Shown: positions 1 to 11,940, counted from the first letter of the stretch. The stretch is DNA of 64,000 bases from Heterotrichella gracilis (GCA_032358255.1 JAULBX010009769.1:45288-109287); one strand, 5' to 3'. Made by a program: numbers and translations. The notes: generated by a model from the letters alone, not told the origin.

Positions 1-120
1 GAGAAAAGGTAGCATGACATGGGAGGAAAGCAGCCCATAAAGCAAACACTTCCTGGTTTTGTGTGAAATGAAATAAAAGGATGGGAACGATTTTGTAAAA
101 TAAAATCTTCATTCCCGTAG

Positions 121-1114
121 GAGGAGCGCGCGGTGATGGACGATGATGCAGTTGAGCGTGAGCGGCTGTATGACAAGGCTGAGGCGCTGTCATCGGCACT
201 GGTCCGCATGGGAGCGCAGCTGCAGGCAAGTCAGTCAGCTAACGTGCAGATTGCATGCATTCGGGTAATGCAGCAAGATGAGCAACGTATCTCTCACAAG
301 CTCGTTTTGTTATTTTGTACAAGCGCCATTCTTATGTTCATCTGTTTCGGGGTACTGTCTGTCTCCTTTGTTACACGTTTCTGCATTCTTTCTGCTCTAT
401 CATGTATAGATTCTTCCTCCTTACACCCTCCTGCCGCAGGGCGTGGCCACGGTTGCATCTACGCACCTCCACCCGCATGGTCAAGATCCTCAAAACCTTG
501 AATCATATCGAGGAGAGGAAAAAGCCTATCCTAAAAATCAAACAGAAAGAAAACATGTCTGTTTTTCTGCGTGTGCGGCGTACCCTTTCCATGGATATAT
601 CAGGTTATGATTTACTTCTTCACGCACCCTGTCGCAGGGCGTGGTTGCGGACGTGAACGCGACTGCGTCCGCCTCTGCTGGCGACCCCTCCACCCCTATG
701 GCCAAGATCGTGCGCATCCTCAACAACCAGCTGCACGCACTGACTCAGATCGATGCGCGCACAGCGCAGCTAGAGGGGGCGCTGGGGGGCGTGGTGGCAG
801 GTGGGTGGCTGGGTGGGTGGGGCGGGGAGGAGGTGGGGCGTGGTGGCAGGCTTTGGGGTTGAATCCAAGCCTTAAACTTGAACCACGGCAGATGAGATGT
901 CCTTGGATGCGATTTCCCCTGTGATCGCCGTGTTTAGGGGTTTAGGGTTTGTACTCCCGCTGACATCCGAACCCAACCCTGCCCACAGGTCGGCATGGTG
1001 CCAACGGCGTGCACTGAGGCTCCCGAAGTGGCTCTGGGCTGCAGCTTTCTTTCACACCTATCCCCAGCGATAGATGATGAAAGGGAAGGCACAAGGTGGG
1101 CATGTTTGGCTTGA
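121..1114 (+). CDS. NUP62: Nucleoporin NUP62 (Nsp1/p62 family), C-terminal part
   Basis: Last four exons of a gene entering from the left: 121-225, 638-800, 892-929 and 989-1114 (stop TGA). Phases close through all junctions. The encoded coiled coil contains the stretch KIVRILNNQLHALTQIDAR preceded by an ERERLYDKAEAL helix. This is the pattern of the p62 C-terminal coiled coil of plants and animals (a 'Y..AE.....L..M' helix, then 'ILN.QL..L..ID'). In that family the coiled coil builds the Nup62-Nup58-Nup54 channel complex of the nuclear pore. The FG-repeat part would lie upstream, outside the window. The first intron has a GC donor (AG|GCAAGT at 226). The exon 3 donor (GTGTTT, 930) is weak and was chosen because the phase then fits the last exon. 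The last ~40 residues resemble nothing I recognise. Confidence 0.75.
429..501 (+). repeat. Decayed copy of the NUP62 exon inside the preceding intron
   Basis: In the intron 226-637, the stretch 429-501 begins with the same CCGCAGGGCGTGG acceptor context as the real exon at 638. It continues with a shortened copy of the same exon (CCTCCACCC, CATGGTCAAGATCCTCAA). It lies about 200 bp upstream of the real exon and is internally deleted, so it cannot replace it. Confidence 0.7.
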
Positions 1115-1653
1115 TTTCAAGCTCTGGCAAAGAGGCAGGACATGGGCTACAGGGCACAGCAACCAGCCCGAACACTGGGCAAAAGACCTTACTAGCCAAG
1201 TACCAAAGAAGGCAGTTGGAGTAGACCGCTGGGAATGCCTTGTTGTTTGTAGGCTTGTTGCAGTTACTGTAAAGGTGACATCCCGGGACCCGGTGACATG
1301 TGCACGGTCTGGGAAATTGCTCTAGCCTAGAAGCTTCAAGCTTGCTTGTCAAGGGGACCGACCCACCGCATGGCGGCTGCCCATTTTTTGCACGCTGGTG
1401 GCGCTTGGGTTTCTTTCCTTCCCTTGTCCTAAGGCTTTCAGTAAGTGGAACTCTCAGTACGAGTCAAATGTTGCTGCGGAGCAGCCAGGGCTGTCACAGT
1501 GTCCCGTGTGCAGAACCATGATGGGCGCAGATGGCAGAATTCTTTTATTAATCTGATGGACCATACCAGGTAATGCTGAGCTTCTCAGCTGACAGTGTCT
1601 CACTGAATGGGAATTTATTAGTTGGCCAAACCATGGTCCAGGTTTTTCTCGGT

Positions 1654-1733
1654 GATACGGCACCACTCGTATCCAACCAGCAGGGGTTGTAGTATCACCG
1701 CATGCTGTCCATGTCAAAGGTTACAGACCACAC
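1654..1733 (+). repeat. 80-bp direct repeat, copy 1
   Basis: Identical by eye over 80 bp to 2870-2949 and in the same orientation. The flanking bases differ, so the edges are sharp. It has no obvious TG...CA ends and no target-site duplication was seen. Confidence 0.85.
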
Positions 1734-2869
1734 GGGAGCACATAGTAGAGGACGTACTATGCACTGCAGAAAGGGACAAGCAAAGGCCTTCAAGTACCAG
1801 GCACTTTGCCAGCCAATCAACACTCCCTTACTCAGTTCACTATAATATTCAACCTTCACTATAATATTCAACCTCCAAGTTGGTAGACTACCCTAATCAA
1901 AACCCTAAATGATCAGTATTTCTATTAACAGTCCCGCAGCATACCTCCCCTCTCATGAGAGAAGCGAGCACCTGCGAGCGCTACATACATCACAGTCAAA
2001 ACCATGATTTAACTTGATCAGTTCATGTGCGGAAACAGAGTTTGATGTATTGAAAATAAAGCCAATAACACACGATGCTGCCGTACTCCAAAGCTGCATG
2101 ACAGAGCGCTAACTCCGCGTACACCATGACGCGCCTAGGACCACGCTAAGTCCACTCTAGGAATATTTACTATCATACAGCCAAAAAGCCTAAGCTTGCA
2201 TCATGTATCATAATCAACCTATGGTACACAGTGCAGCTGAATCAACGTACCATCATCAGCTACAAACTGTCTTGAATATAAGGATCTAACTATGTCACAA
2301 TCATGTCTTGCGCTATCAATGTTCCAATCAATCAACGCTATAGCAATCTGAATGTTGTGGTGTTCCATAGCCAGAATCCTCCGAGCTGCTAATCTGGAAA
2401 TCCAGCTCAGGCCCCACAACTTGGTGTATCCATATATCTCAACAACTGAATGCCAGTCAATATGGACGGTTGAATCCTAACAAGGAAACATTACTGACTA
2501 TGCTGTCAGCACGTACAACACTGTCCAACGTTTACACGCACGTCACTGCGTGAGGATGTTGTTTGCGTAACACCTCGGGCTCTTCAAGCGGTTAGCTGAG
2601 GCTCGAGTGCGCGCAGCATGCTGATCAATACTCACAACTCGGTGTACTCAGTGCTACGGCAAGGACCTCGGCCCAACTACCGATGCTCGCACTGTACACA
2701 CATAGAACTGCGGCTCACCGTACCCCTTGAACGGCGTCCATATGCAGTTGCACTCTCTCGACTTGACAGGTCTGCCGTGCTCTCGACGGGTGCAGCACAT
2801 CTTGGCAAGCTACCGCGTGTGTGTCATAACGACAACCACCGGTGTCGACACAAGCTCTGAAACCAGTTT

Positions 2870-2949
2870 GATACGGCACCACTCGTATCCAACCAGCAGG
2901 GGTTGTAGTATCACCGCATGCTGTCCATGTCAAAGGTTACAGACCACAC
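2870..2949 (+). repeat. 80-bp direct repeat, copy 2
   Basis: Second copy of the 1654-1733 repeat, about 1.2 kb downstream. The two could bound a small non-autonomous element with short terminal repeats, or be dispersed copies of a larger family. Confidence 0.85.
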
Positions 2950-2961
2950 AGGAGGCAGTGA

Positions 2962-3161
2962 TCCCTAGGATATGTGCACCCTAAAGTGCACATATGTGCA
3001 CCCTAAAGGTTGCACAGGGTCCACTACAGACCACACACGCGGTGGTTAGTGCATTTGACTAGTCTCAAATGCACTAACATTTGAGTGCATTTGAGACTAG
3101 TCAAATGCACTAACACACAAATGTTAGTGCATTTGACACAAATGCAAATGCACTAACACGT
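2962..3161. repeat. Cluster of short inverted and tandem repeats
   Basis: The 26-mer starting GTGCATTTGACTAG is followed by its exact reverse complement, then by further partial copies of TTAGTGCATTTG. Just upstream, an ATATGTGCACCCTAAAG motif is repeated around a GTGCAC palindrome. The segment can fold into a cruciform or hairpin. No coding role is visible. Confidence 0.75.
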
Positions 3162-4034
3162 GCTCCCGCAGCACTCGGCCTGGTAAGCATCAGACGTTTG
3201 CTGTTGTGATGTGATCCAAATCCATCATCAAGAAATCTCCCTTCAAGTTGGGATTGCATTCATGATTTGCCCGCAATCGGTTCTCAAGTGATGATGATGA
3301 TCGAAGGATGGTATTTAAACGTTGGCGAAGGCCGCAGCCACGGGGTCCAAATTTAAATTTTGATGCCACAGCTGTCCTAGTTGCCAGGCACTGCAAGTGA
3401 TCTGAGATTCCAAACTTTTGAATGAAGGTGAACAGATTAATTACGCCACTCGCAAATAGCCTATAGGCTGCCAAGGCCCATCATGCGGCGTACAAGACCA
3501 CCGTGGCGCTCAGTGAGCGCTAAAACTTTCACTAAGCAAGTCTTGGGCCAAACACTGCCGAGTAAATAGAGTCACACTGCGTCGTATATCTCCAACTGCG
3601 ACACAAACACCGTGGGCATGATGTAGGTTTTCATGGGAGGCTTGCGTGGGCAAGCCTTAGGCGTGCACACATTTTTCGGGAAAATGGGTGAATAAAAGCG
3701 CAGGCGCGCGTCTATTACCCTAAACCCTAATTCAGTCCAAAACCTGGCTCATGCAGCCACTGCGGCATTGCAAACTTGTTGCGAAATTCTGACACAACAT
3801 GTATCATGAAGAGGACCATATAAGCGACTGTCATTAGGCATGAAATAGATGGCTCAGGTCCAGAGGAAACCCTAAACCCTAAACACAAGCGCACCGCTCC
3901 CCCATGCCGCACAAGGCGGGGGGCTTCAAAACACTAAACAGGGGAGCGCAGAGCACAGCCCTGTGGGGATGAGGTGGGGTATCGCCCCCACACGATGTGC
4001 ACATCTTTGCTTGCTAGACTACATAAACCGTAAA

Positions 4035-4160
4035 ATGGGCCAGGTAAAAACCCTGAAACAAATTAAGGACCAGGCGAAACCCTGTAGCAGCAAAGAGGGC
4101 CAGGTCAAACCCTCTGACAGAAAAGCGGGCGGGGTGAAAACATGCGACAGGAAAGGTAGC
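4035..4160 (+). repeat. Minisatellite, about four ~30-bp units
   Basis: Four diverged units of the form GG-CAGGT-AAACCCTG-ACAG-AAAG follow each other. An 80-codon ORF over it only reads the repeat (GQVK.., DQAKP.., GQVKP.., GGVKT..) and is not taken as a gene. Confidence 0.65.
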
Positions 4161-4953
4161 TGGCCCCTTAGACTGGCTGGCAGGAAAAGGGAGGCACGGC
4201 TCTAACCCTAAACCCTAAAACCCTAAACTCTTGACCCTTTTTGCCACCCCAACACGAAAATGCCGCGGTGGATGAGCGGCACTTAATATGGGGAAGCACG
4301 AAATTGGCTTCAAAAAAGAAGTTATATTTTTTGGCTGGGCTTGCACGCAGCAATAAAAGGGAGGTTGGTGCACGGGCAATGCAAAGCCGATCCTGTTAAT
4401 TTCACACATATTTTGGTCGCTGATGGGGGGCCTGTAGTTCAGCTGAACTGTCAAGCTCGGCAGGGAGACTGGGTAAACGCCAATAACACACACACTGCAC
4501 CACTGTTGCGCATGCCCAGAGGCCACTAATACAGGGTGGGAGGGTACCACATCGCATTGTTCCATCTCCCCACTTCATATCCATCAACGTTGGACCCTAA
4601 AAAACCTAAACCCTACACATATCCAAACGCTGCTGTTGCTGTTCTCCAACCACGGCCCATGGCAGACCCTACACCAGGGTCCACAGGCTCCTGCAATACC
4701 CTGTGTTAGGGTTCCAGGGGCACGCTGCCATACCCTAGTCAGGGTTCACATGCTCATGTTGCCCTCTACGCCCACCATCCTCAGAACACGGCGGACCCCC
4801 AGAACCCTACGCTAGGGTTCAGGGTTTGAGAGCCTGGGGATGGGCTGACGGCGGGTTGGATGAACCAGAAGGAATAGCATAATCCATGATAGAATTTCCA
4901 TGATCCAGCAAGCCTTAAAGCCCTCCAGAGTGCCTCCCCCAGTGCCCTGATCA

Positions 4954-7900
4954 TCACGAGGCATCTGTGCTCAGGGGCTCATACTTGATGGGCGCCATGC
5001 CGGGCCCGAGCATGTAACTGCTGCCTGCACATTTGAGGGAAGGGGGCGGGGTCAGAAAAAGGGCCCCGTGCACATTTGAGGGGGGCAGGGCGCGGGGGCA
5101 GCAGCGCCGGGACCAAACTGCGTGGCGCCGCATGTGCAAGACTGACAGCCCACTGGCATGGGTTGCTGGAAAGGCATATGATTCACCAACTGACCACCTA
5201 CCCAGTCCCCATGATCCAATGTGGTTTACGATCATCTTGACATGCCACCAATCTCCCGTGCACACCGCCCCCACCCCCACCACCCACCTGGCGGTCCCCC
5301 TGGGCCTCCATAGCACCCATTCGACTCCCCTCCTCCCCCTTCCCCCCTGGCGCCCACCCCCAAATATGACCCCCCAAGGGGGCCGTCCCCGAGGAAAGAA
5401 TTGGGGAGGGACGCCATCTCATAGGTGCGAGGGTACCCCCCTCCATACATGTTGGGGTTGGGGCCCCCCATCGCCCCCCCTGGATGGGGGTGGGGAGGGT
5501 TGTTGTTCCCAATGGGGATGCCATCCAGGGATATGAGGGGGTTTGGGGGGGTGGGGCCGGACGGGTAGTGGTGCGGTGGGGGGCCCGAGGAGAGGGGGCG
5601 GTGGCCTGGAGGGGGGGTGACCAGGGGGGTTACAATTTGACACTGGCAGTGGGTAGGGGCTGCCTGAATTGACATTGGTTGCGACAGCATATCTGTGAGT
5701 GGTAACAGTGATAGCTATCAATTGTTGGGGCTAAACCCTAAACCCTAAACCCTAAATAGCTGCGTGTATGCACTGCGTTGTGCATGTACTCCATACCTAT
5801 GCAACACACATAGCTGGTGATTTGTCAGCATGTGTGTGTCGTTTGCCTATCACCTGCGCATGCTGCCTAGTCCACAACCCTAGCTCCAAGGTCACACTCC
5901 TCGGAAGGGTGTGGGGCGTGCATCTAAAACCCTAAATCCCCTGCCTAGGGCTGCGGCTGCTGCTGCGCGCAAGCTGACGCACTTGGCTCAAAACTCTAAA
6001 CCCCAAACCCTTATCTGCATGCACCTGCCCCCATCCCCTGCCTGAACGGCTGCGGCTGCTGTGCATTTGATGATGCTTGGCTCAAAACCCCAAACCCCAA
6101 ACCCTAATCGCCACGCACCTGCCCCCATCCCCTGCCTGAATGGCTGCTGCTGCTGCGTATCCCCCTCCGCCACCGCCACCACCGTGCATAGCATGATGGT
6201 GTCTGGTATGCATGGGTAGGAGGAGACTACCCACTGCGCCTGCTGGAGGGGCGTCAAGATCTGCACAAGGGGGGGTAAAGGGGAGTCAAGATCTGTGCGG
6301 GAGGGGGAGGTCAAGGGTAAGAAAGACAAGGCCAGCTTGTTTTGAGGGGGGCTCAAGCTGTGGTGTCATTGTGCAGTTAACGCAGCTCTGAGGAGGAAGG
6401 TACCAGCCCTGGGTTGCACTTCAGAGCTCTCAAAGTAGGGAATTTATTTACAAATTTACTCGTTGGCAGGGACAGCGGAAACCCGTGAGGACTCACATGT
6501 CTCGAGGCGGTGAGCATCAACTCCAGCACCAGCGCCTGCTCCTCCCGCAGATTGGCACGCAGCGAGTCGATCCCCGTGCACGCCTTCACATACTGTATGC
6601 TGATCTCCTGGGCTCCCGGGCCCTCGGGGATGGCGGTCTGGGTAGGCGGGAGGGATGGGTAAGGGGACGCCATTTCAAGCAGCAATCAGACATTTAGCCT
6701 GATGGGCCACCCAGCACCCAAGCTCCGACATGCATGGGCAGCCTCCACGCTGCCCAACACCACAAAACCCTAGCGCAACCCTAGCCCACCTGCCCCGGCC
6801 ACAACCCCCATCACGCTGCACTCAGCGGCCAAGAACCACCCACACCTCATTCCCCGCAAGCAAGGCCCATGCACACACTCCACCCCACCATGCACCACGA
6901 CTATTCCACACACGCCATCTCACACCCCACCCCTCACCCGCTGCGCACCCACACATCCAGACCCCCCAATGCACCGGCATGCACCTCCACACCCTGCAAA
7001 ACCCTAACTCAAACCCTAGCCACTCACCGAGATGAACGAGCAGCACTCCCTCCGCCGCTCCAGTATGCGCGACAGGCGGGACATGAACAGGCGCCGGAGC
7101 TGGAGCAGCTGGGCTCGCTGGGTGGAGCCAAGGTCAAGGGCAGCCTGCGTGAGGGAATTGTGGAGGGTTTAGGGTTTTGGCGGCAGCATATGGAGCCACT
7201 GTGCTGTGTCCCCCACGCCCCACGCCTGCACGCAACCCTCACCAGCCAGGCCCAGTTTACGGTTGCCAGGGGACCACAAGGGTGCAATCCTCTCCCACCC
7301 CAGATTCGCCTCCATGCCGTTAATGGTCCCCTCGTTCATTCTCCTGGCCGCCCTTGCGCAATCCTGCCACCACCCCATCACCACCACCATCATGCCACCC
7401 CCCCTCACCATCATTACCACCACCACCACCACCACGCCCTCTACCGCACATCCTACCCAATCCCCACTCACCAGCAGCCTCTCCCAGCCCTGGTTGGTCT
7501 CAATGCCGCTGATCGCCCCCTCGTCCTCCATCTTCTGGCAGCAGAAGCTGCGCACGCACAGCGGGTTGTACTGGCTGGTCACAATCATGAGCAGGCCCTG
7601 CAGTAGGGTGGGGGGTGTCAGGGGGGAGATAGTGTGTGTGTGTGGGTGGGGGGGGGGATAGCACACAGCGGGTTGTACTGGCTGGTCGCAACCATCAGAA
7701 GGCCCTGCAGTGGGGGAGAATGCGATCAGCGAGGATGGGACCAGGGGCAAGAGGCACGTGCACAGGTGGTTACACTGGCTGGTCCCTCTGCATAAGGTGG
7801 GACATGCTAGCTCCAGTGATCCAGCGTAGAGGTCCGGGTTCAGGTGTGTTTTGCCGTACCTGCGCAACCGGAGGTTTAGGGTTTAGGGTTTTCGTGCTCA

Positions 7901-9902
7901 CCAGTTCCTGAATGAGCTGCTCCACCCTTGGCAGCGCACGCGGGTTGCTTGATCGCTCCACCTCACCCAGGTGGATGGCCATCTTGTTGACGTACTCCTG
8001 CAGGTGAGGGTGGAGGGGAGGTTAGGGCTTGGATGTGAACGCAAGGGTTTAGGGTGTGGCAGGGTGTTGGTGTGAGCAACAAGGGGGTTCAGCGCCACGA
8101 AGCAGGAACCCGAACCCACTCCAACACTAACCCAATTGACGGTGCGCGGGTCTGCCGCTGCAGTACCAAATTGTGCTTCTGTAGAATTCGTGGATTTAGT
8201 GCTTTTAGGGTTTCTCCGCGCAGCGCGCGCACCTGCCACAGCTGCACCAGGTCGCTCCTGCTGAGCTGCTGTATGTCCTCCGTGGTCAGGGTGATGGGCC
8301 CTTGAGGAATTCAGGATTTCTGCCTACGCGCATGCACCTGCCACAGCTGTTGCCCCACTTCTCCTGTGCAGGGCTTTTAGTTTTAGGGTTCCAGGTTTCA
8401 GGGTCTGCGCACCTGCCACAGCTGCACCAGGTCGTTCCTGTTGAGCTGCTGTATGTCCTGCATGGTCAGGGTGATGGGCTCGCCCTCGCGCACAGTCAGC
8501 ACCACGGGGGACCGGCCCACCTCAGGCAGCTCGACCACCAGGGAGGAGAGGCTGCTGCCGGGGCCCTGAATAAAAAAATTAAAATAGAAATAAGTACCCA
8601 TCCTTGAACAGGCTGCAGATCCAGGGGGGTGATTTGAAAATTATGGAGGTGAACTCAGGGAGGAGGGGGCTGCTGCTGGTGCCCTGAACAACCCAGGAGA
8701 CGAGTGTGAATGCAGAGAGTTTAATTTCAAAGTTGGGTAGGAGTTGCTGCTGGACAGTCCAGGGGGTTCAGTTCAAATCAATGATCACACAGAATTGTGG
8801 CAGTTTTGAAGCAACTTCAACTCTGGAGCAATTCAAGGCGACTTTGCAATACAGGCAAGAAATGGCAGATAGTGCCAGGGTGAAACTGTGTCTTTGGCGC
8901 CGCTTGTGCAAGGCTGACTGCCACCTGGCTGTACTGCTCCAGCGCATGTATGTGGCTGACTAACCTGCCATACAATCAAATCCAGAGTAACCCAAGCCAG
9001 CTGGAGTTCAAATCAAAATATGCGGAGGGTGGCGTGAAAAGCCAGGTGTGTGCACATGTGAGGTGGGGGGCACGTGGCGTGTTGGTGGTGGCGGGGGGCA
9101 CACTTTTGGTATGAGTAGAGTGTTTGCTGGACTGCTAAGGGAAACTCTGGACACACACAGTGCAGAGCTGGCCAGCAAGAAACCTCCCCCTGGTCGAATG
9201 GCTGGCTTGTTTGAGTGGCATGGGGGCACACACCAAAGCTAGCCTTGCTGTACTGCTGAACTGCACGTGACTGTTGACTGGCCAGCATGCCGCACACCTG
9301 CTGACTGGCCAGTACCCGCCTGCAGTTAGCGGGCTGTTGCAGCTATCTACACACACAAGGGCGTAGAGGAAAAGCGTGGTACCTGGCCTCCTGGTTTCTC
9401 CTGGCCTGGTAGACTTCAGCTGCTCCTCCAGAAGCAATACTGCTTAACTGCACCCACTCAAGTAAAGAGGACATTGACACCACCCACTGCTGACTAGAGC
9501 TACCTACCTATGGTTGTATAGGGTGCACACACACAAGGGCTAAGAGCAGGGTGCAGTGGGTAATACCTGGCCTCCTCCTGCAGGGCCTGCTGCCCTGCTT
9601 AACTTGAACTGCTCCAACTGCTGGTCCTTCACCGCAAGGACCTTCTCCATGATCTTGTTCCGTCCATCCACCGCTGACTTCTCTGCAGTGATGGCTGTCA
9701 ACTGGCTGGTGAGCTCCACCACCCGGCTCTCAAGCTCTGTTAGGCGGCCCTTCTGGCGCTCCCGAAACCGCCGCTGGGCCCTCCTGTTCTTCTCCTGGAC
9801 GCTGATCTTTCCATCGAGCTTGGACCGGGTGGCGCTGGTTGGCTGCCTGTCCTTCCTGCCTCGCCCCTTTTCTTCAGAATCTGAATACTCGCTGCTGCTC
9901 AT
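4954..9902 (-). CDS. bZIP transcription factor, nine exons
   Basis: Exons 9567-9902 (ATG at 9902), 8413-8565, 7902-7997, 7472-7597, 7028-7144, 6497-6637, 6119-6260, 5288-5479 and 4954-5026 (TGA) keep phase throughout and give about 458 residues. The basic region has N39 in the frame N-x7-R (NRRAQRRFR), followed by a heptad zipper (L58, L65, I72 region). This is a DNA-binding dimeric nuclear factor. The NRxAQxxFR form is the one typical of fungal Yap/Pap1 factors; land-plant bZIPs usually have a different core. The middle exons encode a helical region with repeated L, R and E residues. It may correspond to the regulatory helical region that follows the zipper in some plant bZIPs, but this is not secure. 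The C-terminus is Pro/Gly rich. Exon echoes lie in most introns. Confidence 0.82.
5940..6080 (-). repeat. Two echoes of the bZIP exon 6119-6260 donor end
   Basis: Positions 6021-6080 and 5940-5992 repeat the donor-side end of the exon (CCCCTGCCTGAA-GGCTGC on the plus strand). The nearer copy also keeps a GT donor. The spacing is about 92 bp. Confidence 0.7.
7290..7362 (-). repeat. Echo of the bZIP exon 7472-7597 donor end
   Basis: The translated echo on the minus strand reads MNEGTINGMEANLGWER against MEDEGAISGIETNQGWER in the exon, about 178 bp away. It is still open in the same frame. Confidence 0.75.
7663..7790 (-). repeat. Two echoes of the bZIP exon 7472-7597 acceptor end
   Basis: Positions 7663-7712 and, more decayed, 7755-7790 repeat the acceptor-side part of the exon (GGTTGTACTGGCTGGTC and GGCCCTGCAG on the plus strand). 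The steps are about 109 and 93 bp. Confidence 0.7.
8227..8366 (-). repeat. Two echoes of the bZIP exon 8413-8565 donor end
   Basis: Positions 8227-8301 are a near copy of 8406-8480, including the GT donor. Positions 8325-8366 are a shorter decayed copy. Steps are about 80-100 bp. Confidence 0.8.
8628..8766 (-). repeat. Echoes of the bZIP exon 8413-8565 acceptor end
   Basis: The stretches 8628-8692 and 8733-8766 resemble the start of the exon (GGGAGGAG-GGCTGCTGC then the CCCTGAA acceptor on the plus strand). Confidence 0.6.
9383..9432 (-). repeat. Echo of the bZIP exon 1 donor end
   Basis: TACCTGGCCTCCT and the following GCTGCTCC resemble the end of exon 1 (9562-9620), about 180 bp away. A GT donor is retained on the minus strand. 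Confidence 0.55.
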
Positions 9903-11199
9903 CGAGTCCCACCAAGTCGACTGGCTCTCGTTGTGTGTCCTATTAGGACCAGGCTAGCATGAGAAAGCCTTTGTAAGGCAGGTGAAGGGCGGAACGCTGC
10001 TGCGGTTTAGGCTAGCGATGGGCTGCACGCATGGTACTAGGTTCGCCTCCTGCCAGTACTTGGTGGACCCTCCTGTACCCGGAGTTGAAAGCAATGCAGG
10101 TGCCAGGCAGGGCAGCAGTTCGGCCTCCCCACTCCGGCGAGCAGCCTCTACGCAGAACAAAGGCAAGTAAGGGACAAATGCAGCACCAGTGCAGGGCTAT
10201 ATGGGCAATTAGGTGACGTAGGGTGATGGGCAAGGCGGGTGTCAGCAACTGCATGTGGACCAGCACCCCAGAGCTTCATATCTGAGTGCACCACGCGGGT
10301 TGAAAATGACGCAAATTGGGGCCGCGACCAGCACAGAAAGGTCTTGCGTGGATATAAAGACAGGGAGCAAGCGTCTACGACTGGTATGACCCGGTATAAG
10401 CCCCGAACGGGCAGGTACAGGTTGCAAAAACTACAAGTAAGGCTGCAAGATGGGTGCCTTCTACCAGCAGCCTGGGTTCAGCCCCTCACCTCGCAGGGGA
10501 CGACCACCCCAAATGCGTTTCCAACTGGCTGGTGAATGTGGGTCTGGATACCCGGGGCTTCAGGGCGGTTACCAACAGGGTTATTGGGCTTTACTGCCGT
10601 TTGTCAACGCTTATGTGGGCTGTGAGGGGGTCGGGTACAACTTACATAACCCGACCGTGCTTGGCACGAGACACGGACCTTTTCCCCCTGTATATCTCGT
10701 CATCGAGATGGGTAATTTGCCACACCCCCTGACCTGGATCCTGCTGAGGATTATTTACGCCCTGGGTTCTGGAAATACATTCGGGTGTCGGTGTTAGGCA
10801 CCCTAGGTAAGAGGGCGTTATTGGGCAATGCAGGACCTCCAAGCAATGGTGGGGAGGGTGTCCAGACGGAATGTACGCGAATTGTACGACACCTTCCATT
10901 TGGTTACTGGATGATCAGCTTGAACCAGCCAATTAAAAGCCAATCTCCGTCCTTTGATCAGTTTAAAAAGCAATTGCAGGGACATTTACATCATAAATAT
11001 CAATTGTGATCATTTTCTGACGTCCTTATATGATACCTGTGACAGTCAAGGTTAAATGGGTGACCTGGAAATGCACAACATTTGAGAATCATCCTTGGAT
11101 CTCCCCGCTTCATTCCCTGCATTTTATCCCTACCCCAGGTTGCCCAAAAGGGGTCTCTAACCTTTACCTTTAAGAGTTGCATAATCTACAACTGGCAAA
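9903..11199. other. Upstream region of the bZIP gene and spacer
   Basis: The bZIP 5' flank lies here. A 115-codon plus-strand ORF at 10450-10797 is Gly/Gln/Pro rich at its start, but it has no recognisable family and no supporting neighbour. I do not call it a gene. Little else is visible. Confidence 0.5.
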
Positions 11200-11204
11200 A
11201 CCTT

Positions 11205-11345
11205 TCAGCAGGCAAAAACTGAGCGCGAAAGCCCACGCACATGTTGCTGTCCACATATGACGCATACAACAGTGAGGCAGCCGGTGATTTGACACCAGCC
11301 TGCTGGCCTAGTTGCTCGGGTGGGGGGCCAATTGCAAGCCTGAAA
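11205..11345 (+). repeat. Copy of the coiled-coil gene's promoter and first-exon start
   Basis: This stretch aligns with 13525-13665: both share ACTGAGCG, CATGTTGCTGTCC and GAGGC-GCCGGTG in order. It carries the region around the start codon of the gene at 13593. The copied start is changed (GTGAGG in place of ATGAGG context), so it is a non-coding relic. Confidence 0.7.
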
Positions 11346-11439
11346 TAAGGCAAGCAGCTCAACCCTCTCGCGCTGCTGCCACATGGAATGTGAATCCCCT
11401 GCTGCTCAACAAGGCTGACACGGAGGGCCTCTACCTCAC

Positions 11440-11940
11440 TCAGCCTGGGAGTCGCCCCAGCCGCTCAGATGGCTTCCTGTTCCCTGTCGAAGGTGGGCTG
11501 GGGCAGGTCCTGAGCAAGGTAGAAGCCATTCGTGTCAGCCTCGCAGAGCAGTAGGGGCTCAGTTCCATATTGCAGATGGAAACCGGCAACTGCAGCTTCG
11601 CAGCAAACACATTGAGGTACGCCAACTTCTCCGGCACAGACTGGCGACCCAACTCCTCCAGTGCTGGGAGGCCCTTGTCAGCAGCCTTTTCCCAAGTCGC
11701 CAGCGAAGCTTCAAGCAGAGGCCGTCCCAGCACTGGAGCAGCTAATTCCCAGACTGTGCCAGAGAACCTGCCGCACCTCGAGGTGGCGCCCCCCCCCCCC
11801 CCCTTAAGCGTCCACCTGCACAAACAACCACGCTGTTCACAATTATGCTTTGCCATACTATGGACAGCACCACTGCCAGTACACTGTGCACGGCAGATCC
11901 CGCATTAAGACCCAAAGGGCTTGCTCTGGGCAACAAGTGA
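11440..11940 (-). pseudogene. Decayed duplicate of the last exon of the 12.2-13.3 kb gene
   Basis: On the minus strand the stretch LPALEELGRQSVPEKLAYL matches AAALEELVRQSVPENLGHL of the real last exon. The intron upstream of that exon is copied too (TTTGCCATACT-TGGACAGCA; AGACCCA-AGGG-TTGCTCTGGG). The copy is interrupted by a C-run near 11790 and by rearranged pieces, and has no gene around it. Together with 11205-11345 it is a scrambled duplicate of the divergent locus at 12.2-13.7 kb. Confidence 0.75.

Larger units (their letters stand above)
1115..4953. other. Intergenic spacer with repeats and telomere-like words
   Basis: No ORF here has recognisable similarity or coding character. The region holds two identical 80-bp direct repeats, inverted repeats near 2.96-3.16 kb, a ~30-bp minisatellite near 4.04-4.16 kb, and several CCCTAAA or TAGGGTT words (3718, 3870, 4205, 4595-4830). 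The 3' flanks of NUP62 (+) and of the bZIP gene (-) converge here. Confidence 0.6.

Noticed and set aside
1654-2949. LTR retrotransposon bounded by the 80-bp repeats
   Set aside because: No TG...CA ends, primer site, polypurine tract, coding remnants or clear target-site duplication were seen.
3963-4205. Small Lys/Gln-rich protein with repeats
   Set aside because: The ORF only reads a diverged minisatellite, with no other support.
5735-5760. A chromosome end, from CCCTAAACCCTAAACCCTAAA
   Set aside because: Runs are only a few units long, internal, and occur in many introns in both orientations, so they are interstitial words.
6869-7606. A 245-codon plus ORF rich in His/Pro
   Set aside because: It is antisense to bZIP exons and a (CAC/CAT)n stretch. 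Its composition is that of the repeat.
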